NCBI GenBank assembly: GCA_003344405.1
Contig: NOWV01000035.1
Coordinates: 248,001 to 312,000 of the forward strand
Source: Trichoplax sp. H2
Taxonomy: Eukaryota > Placozoa > Uniplacotomia > Trichoplacea
DNA length: 64,000 bases
Direction of reading: 5' to 3'
Positions 59,214 to 64,000 of the stretch are shown here, one piece after another. Position 1 is the first letter of the stretch. Every line of letters starts with the position of its first letter. The translations under genes and the position numbers were made by a program. Under the pieces are notes generated by a model, which was not told the DNA's origin, made no database searches, and saw only the letters and a program-made list of their open reading frames with translations.

Positions 59214-59438
59214 TCAAATAAATTAACGGAGGACTCCAAAGAACCCGAAAGAGTTCGTAAACAAAGTAGATCTGCGAAACTACTGCACCCTATTTCAAAT
59301 AAATTGGGTCAAGATAACAAGGTGTATGGAAGAGCACTTCGATCTGCTGGGAGTAAGCAAATGGCACGATCGCCCAGAAATCAATATACTCTTGATAATA
59401 AGGAATATAAAAGATTTCGTAGAGAATATGATAGTTAG
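59202..59438 (+). pseudogene. In-frame 3' continuation of the 58-kb repeat protein beyond a stop codon
   Basis: The 78 codons after TAA 59199 stay open in the same frame and continue the repeat pattern (SNKLTEDSKEPERVRKQS, ISNKLGQDNKVYGRA, KEYKRFRRE) to a TAG at 59436. The preceding unit has CAA where TAA now stands, so one C-to-T change explains the stop. The same change completes a GTAAGT donor at 59194-59199, so splicing around the stop is also conceivable. Confidence 0.6.
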
Positions 59439-60660
59439 CTACCACCGCCGGTTTCTTATTAATTAAAGACCCCAAAGAGCGCAAAAAAGTTGGTAAATGT
59501 AGTGAATAATGTTATTAAAAGCGATAGATGTAATTCATGCGTACTAGTTGTGGTAGAACTCATTGCGATACTGTGTATTCGTTATATTTACTTGTATTTA
59601 TGTATAATTAAAACGTGGTGCTACTGTCCTCTTTAGATATAGTATTGCAGCCTAACATGACATTATATAGATTAACATGTGCTTACATATAGCGTCTATA
59701 TTTAAGGCATGTACTTAACATATGGCCATGATTTGCATAGCACTTTCAGCTTAACTAGTTTAATAAAGTTGTGCCCGTACATAAAAAGCAAACAAAGTGG
59801 ATCTAGGAAATCTTTATTATAGTATCTTAAGCTCGCTACAGTATTTGCTGGAATACTTTCCATTCTCTTACTCGTATGTACAGCGGATATTAGAAATCAG
59901 TTATCCCTCTAGTTCTATTCTGAATATACTCTTCTTCCCTGATAATTTGTGTGATCATTTGTTTGCTACACCATTGATGGCCACTTAACTACCACCTCCA
60001 TGCACGGAGGTACCTACTGAAGTAGATAGCGATACGTCAGGGCTAGTAACCCTGACGGCGACTACATCACAACGATAGCTTTCCGAATAAATTGATTCAA
60101 AGCGTTAAAGAATATGAAAAAAAGTTCAAAGAAGTGATGAAAGCCAAGGCGAAGCCTTTTATTAATTACAGTATCATTTTATTCGTAAATTGATAATATA
60201 GGCTATTCCATAGAAGCAGCGTGACGATTTATCTTTTGCTTGTTGGCTTCACTTTCTTAATTATTACCGCATGTGGATGCAAAAATATTTATTAGTATTG
60301 GTGCTGTAGTTCTAGTAGTTGTAGAAGATCAATTACAGGCGTTTTATTACATGCCGATATCTCTTCCTTGAGATCGATTACCAGAGTTACCTCAATTAAA
60401 TTAAAGTATCTATTAACGATTAATTCATTGAAAGATAATAGCAATAAGGTTATTAAGATTCCATGCTTATTATAATGCCACGAGAATTTTAAATTTGCGC
60501 TGTGCTTGAGCATTAACCTGTACTCTACTATAAACCAGATTGAATACAAATTTATAGTAATAAATCCACCCGTCCTGTATCCATCGTCCATCCATTGGAG
60601 TTATTTTAATTTTGTTGATCAAGCATTGGGATAATATTTCTCAATTTCATCAATATCTAT
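59439..60660. other. Spacer with small hairpins and a repeat-protein remnant
   Basis: Around 60080-60175 a frame reads PNKLIQSVKEYEKKFKEVMK, resembling NKLI...EEYKR units of the 58-kb gene, with no start. Two GC-rich inverted repeats lie just upstream: 59994-59999 with 60006-60011, and 60035-60042 with 60050-60057. The rest is unassigned. Confidence 0.45.
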
Positions 60661-60662
60661 TG

Positions 60663-61066
60663 AATCTACCGTCATTAAACTACAGTATCTGATCGTTATG
60701 ACGACAATGAATCTGAAGAATTCGCTTGCCACATGAAACTCACTGTCTACCAAGAATACTGCAGTATCATTCGAATAACTGTGTGATCTACTGAGAGTTA
60801 TTACGTGCCAGAATATGACTTTAATATGTAACATATATAGTTATGAGTTAAGCCATAACAGGTTTCCGTTATCAACTACATCGCATCATGACGTCGAGGT
60901 GGTACCGTGCTATAGTCCATTGCAAATTTGGATGAATGGATTTAATGGCGAAAGTCTCTGCTCGGCGTTCATTACTATGCAATGACTTGCAACAGAATAG
61001 GATTTGGTTAGTTTCATTTTTAAATAAGTAAATGGGATATTTTACTTCAATTGCACTATCCAACTG
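60663..61066. repeat. Duplicated block, copy 1
   Basis: About 400 bp highly similar to 61237-61634 in the same orientation. On the minus strand it is open in pieces (60872-61066 and 60619-60834) that read like protein (LDSAIEVKYPIYLFKNETNQ; SHSYSNDTAV), but I recognise no family. Copy 2 has a 5-nt length difference and non-silent changes, so coding constraint is doubtful. Confidence 0.8.
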
Positions 61067-61216
61067 GGTGTAACATTATGATCTTATATAGAAGATGCCT
61101 AGTATAGTGATATCCTAATATACGAATACTTATCATATACCGTTTAAGTACTGTATTGTATTACATTCATAATGTACGACATCATGACTACATATAGACG
61201 ACATGCTATACATATA

Positions 61217-61236
61217 NNNNNNNNNNNNNNNNNNNN
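61217..61236. other. Assembly gap of 20 N
   Basis: Twenty undetermined bases directly before the second copy of the duplicated block. Gap length is probably a placeholder. Confidence 0.98.
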
Positions 61237-61634
61237 AATCTACCGTCATTAAACTACAGTATCTGATCGTCATGACGACAATGAATTTGAAGAATTCGCT
61301 TGTCACATGAAATTCACTGTCTACTAAGACTACTGCAGTATCATTCGAATAACTGTGTGATCTACTGAGAGTTATTACGTGCCAGAATATAACTTTAATA
61401 TGTAACATATATAGTTATGAGTTAAGCCACAACAGGTTTCCGTTATCAACTACATCGCATCATGACGTCGAGGTGGTACCGTGTTATAGTCCATTGCAAA
61501 TTCGGATGAATGGATTCAATGGTGAAATTCTCTGCTCAGCGTTCATTACTATGCGATGACTTGCAACAGAATATGATTAGTTTCATTTTTAAATAAGTAA
61601 ATGAGATATTTTACTTCAATTGTACTATCCAACG
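61237..61634. repeat. Duplicated block, copy 2, adjoining the gap
   Basis: It starts at the first base after the gap with the same AATCTACCGTCATT as 60663 and ends near a run of 10 G (61634-61643), where copy 1 has ACTGGGTG. The differences are scattered substitutions plus small indels. Confidence 0.8.
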
Positions 61635-61974
61635 GGGGGGGGGTGATTGAAATATTAAGCCAAAAAAATAAGAAGGATAATCAAGAAGAAAGTGTTGCAA
61701 TTTTTCTATCTAGAATCCATTTCGCTCTTCTCTATGCAGTGAAGCGTTTAAAGTAAGAAGTGAATGGCCATAGGTAACATATTTTCAGGAAGGAAGCATA
61801 AAGATCAAGATTGTACTGATTGCGGTATCTAACTCTCTATACCAAAAGGTTACACAGTACAAAATGTCGAGCTGATGCAGAGTTAAGCGACTATTTATTC
61901 TGAAGAGAAATTGTTTTCTGTTCAGAATCAATTTTTAGGATTTGCTATCTACAGTATTATGATATCTATAGTAC

Positions 61975-62278
61975 AGTTCTGGACGGACAGACACCTGGCC
62001 TACTTTGGTCAATCAATTGTGTTCAACACTTATTATGACAGTACTTTAGTATGCAGACAGTCGATTGTGAATGGACTAATTTTTTCTCGATTTTAAGTAA
62101 TATTCCATTGCATTCCATTGCCTGTTACTCAATTCTGCTTAGAAGCAGTCAATTTAGATCATGAATGTTATCCAAATGAATACGAGTGATTTTCGAAAAT
62201 AGATACGCTAAGTCACTATTTTTCCCCATTTTCTGCCTTATCTGGTATGGAAAGTCCGTCCACCCGAGGGGAGTTACA
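61975..62278 (+). repeat. Dispersed repeat, copy 2 (partner at 19441-19745)
   Basis: It shares the ordered blocks CTTTAGTATGCAG, TCGATTGTGAATGGA, GTAATATT and GGAAAGTCCGTC with the earlier copy. It directly precedes the TACAG satellite, as TACAG units also occur close to copy 1. Confidence 0.6.
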
Positions 62279-63066
62279 GTACTGTACTGTACACCACAGT
62301 ATTTACAGTACAGTACCTTACATCTACAGTACAGTACAGTACAGTACAGTACCTTACATCTACAGTACAGTACAGTACAGTACAAATTGTAGGGTGACAT
62401 TATTTTTGCAACAGACTCTATAGTATAAAGTATTTTTTGCATTTGTATTAACGTCCAGTACAGTACAGTATTTACACTACCTTACATCTACAGTACAGTA
62501 CAAACTGCACGGTGACATTATTTTTACAACAGACTCTACAGTATAAAGTATTTTTTTGCATTTGTATTGACGTGCAATAAGTACAGTACAGTACAGTACA
62601 AATTGCAGGGTGACATTATTTTTGCAATAAACTCGACAGTATAAAGTATTTTTTGCATTTGTATTGATGTGCAGTACAGTACTGTACATCTAGAGTACAG
62701 TACAAATTCTAGGGTGACATTATTTTTGCAATAAACTCGACAGTATAAAGTATTTTTTGCATTTGTATTGATGTGCAGTACAGTACTGTACATCTAGAGT
62801 ACAGTACAAATTGTAGGGTGACATTATTTTTGCAATAAACTCTACAGTATAAAGTATTTTTTGCATTTGTATTAACGTGCAGTACAGTACCGTACTGGAG
62901 TCTGAGACTCAGTACGGTACAGTACAGTATTTACAGTACCTTACATCGACAGTACAGTACAAACTGAAGGGTGACATTATTTTTGCAATAGACTCTACAG
63001 TATAAAGTAGTTTTTGCATTTGTATTAACGTCGAGTACAGTACTGGACGTGACAGTGTACAGTACA
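62278..63066. repeat. TACAG-rich satellite, six units of about 97-153 bp
   Basis: Each unit has a TACAG/CTGTA run followed by a conserved block: GGTGACATTATTTTTGCAA, then a CAGTATAAAGTA and a TTTTTGCATTTGTATT segment. The GGTGAC landmark occurs near 62392, 62511, 62608, 62712, 62816 and 62969. Unit spacing varies because the TACAG run length varies. A GC-rich 22-bp inverted repeat (CAGTACCGTACTGGAGTCTG region) lies near 62885-62920. Confidence 0.9.
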
Positions 63067-63131
63067 ATGCACTGCATGTTGAATAATAGTCACTTGGTCA
63101 ATTGGGAAGTTGCAGATGCAGAAAACTACCT

Positions 63132-63287
63132 ATGGAAGGGCAGGTCGGGTTCCAACACCCAGCGAATCCGCTGTCAGAAATTCGTGAGAGATTATTTTAT
63201 GCGCTGTTTTTTCGACTATCAATCTCGTATGCAAGATATGTTCCAGCAAAATTCAGGAAATTTCTTGAGCTGTTTGTGTTAATGAAG
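63132..63287 (+). CDS. TMEM259: Membralin (TMEM259) homologue, first exon only
   Basis: Membralin is a multi-pass ER membrane protein involved in ER-associated degradation (family knowledge). Exon 1 encodes 52 residues: after MEGQVGFQHPA comes NPLSEIRERLFYALFFRLSI, then SYARYVPAKFRKFLELFVLM and Lys, which aligns without gaps with the conserved N-terminus of vertebrate membralin (NPL..VR.RLF.ALFF...). A GTTTGT donor follows at 63288. The ATG at 63132 is the first after an in-frame TAG at 63087. No later exon could be assigned with confidence before the window ends, so the gene should continue to the right. The TACAG satellite ends only about 65 bp upstream of the ATG. Confidence 0.85.
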
Positions 63288-64000
63288 GTTTGTATGGTTC
63301 AATATTGTAACTAATTCGTTTTCCAAAGTGCTACCTTTTGCTCCATGATACTGATGATAAATAATAATATACTGTACTGTCTATATGGATTGTTGTGCAT
63401 CAAACTGTCGCTGTTACGGTACCTGTACGATACGTGGTGTTGATATACTCTAGTATCAATTTACAGTCGGTAGATACTTTGGTAGTACTGGATGCTACAA
63501 CAAGCTTGGTATCCTGATCGCCATCCATAAATGAATGTCAGAGATGAAATGGAGTTTGTTATGAGTTATCAAGCTGTTCAAAATTGGAATTGGGATCGAC
63601 TTCATTATCCACATCGATAGATCGCAATGGATAAGCAAATACATTAGCCTCATCATGACTACCACGATGACCCGTGAAAAACTACGATACATAGAGCTCG
63701 TAGACAACGTCGATAGTACTACGTTAGATTGATACTGATGTTGAACTCCACTCCTCGTTATGCAGTTGTTCACCTGGGACTAGCCAGTTGTTATACTACT
63801 GTACCAGGATATCCTAACTCCTCTCTTATTACATTATATCTAGTAAAAGTTATACAACATGCCCCAATTTTCTACTCTTTAATCGAATCTGAAAAGTTTT
63901 CTCAATCCAAATTAGCCAAAAGCTCAGTCAATAGCTACAGTGTATCCATTTTTGATGATTACTACTACTATGGCCAATGACTAGTCGAATAGCTGGCGGT
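63288..64000. other. TMEM259 intron sequence and unassigned right end
   Basis: Presumed intron(s) of the membralin gene. A plus-strand frame around 63830-63975 (VKVIQHAPIFYSLIESEKFS) could be a later exon, but its acceptor phase does not fit directly to exon 1 and similarity to membralin is not evident. Confidence 0.4.

Noticed and set aside
58607-59239. A 210-codon antisense open frame opposite the 58-kb gene
   Set aside because: It is the mirror of the tandem repeat; repetition keeps the complementary frame open. It has no signal peptide, motif or splice sites of its own.
60292-60591. A 99-codon minus-strand frame next to the duplicated block
   Set aside because: Considered with 60619-61066 as a possible gene, but no junctions keep a common frame and the duplicated copy is not constrained.
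62278-63066. TACAG repeats as telomeric DNA
   Set aside because: The pentamer occurs on both strands and inside genes, and no TTAGGG-type array is present.

Overview
The window looks like nuclear DNA of an early-branching animal, most likely a placozoan (Trichoplax/Hoilungia type). This is inferred from an AT-rich sequence, many short GT-AG introns, close spacing of conserved single-copy genes, and animal families (KANK, ANKRD13C, PLGRKT, membralin) whose proteins align with vertebrate counterparts. All gene models were assembled by eye from splice sites and reading phase, and every exon junction listed keeps the frame.

Left part (1-18.4 kb), conserved housekeeping genes. An ANKRD13C-type ER chaperone runs on the minus strand (1-5153, C-terminus beyond the left edge). 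A divergent 28-exon p97/VCP AAA ATPase follows (6768-12919, plus). Then come PLGRKT (14409-16018, plus) and a convergent RNASEH1 (16783-18396, minus). The 1.6 kb between ANKRD13C and VCP, and VCP intron 3, are full of palindromic arrays of the pentamer TACAG and its complement. ANKRD13C intron 1 holds three tandem copies of a 209-bp unit.

Middle part (22.4-36.5 kb). A KANK-family gene (22390-28808, plus) has coiled-coil and ankyrin regions but no visible KN motif. A secreted GH13 alpha-amylase of fungal (TAKA-like) type follows (32685-36472, plus), with a TATA box and initiator.

Right part (42-60 kb), a sparse AT-rich region with small secreted, basic, prepropeptide-like genes on the plus strand: 42398-42742, 53762-54169 and 57972-59201. 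The first two are clear paralogues in their signal peptides. All three have a splice acceptor abutting the ATG, and each has a TATA box upstream (the one at 53.1 kb is tentative). Between and after them lie decayed relatives: a degenerate 14-residue repeat array at 48.2-48.9 kb, a frameshifted reading frame at 50.8-51.0 kb, and a remnant at 60.1 kb. This looks like a lineage-specific peptide-precursor cluster undergoing birth and decay, and is the best candidate here for something undescribed.

Right edge (60.6-64 kb). A duplicated block flanks a 20-N assembly gap, followed by a TACAG-rich satellite (about 105-bp period). Directly downstream is the first exon of a membralin/TMEM259 homologue (63132-63287, plus) that continues out of the window.
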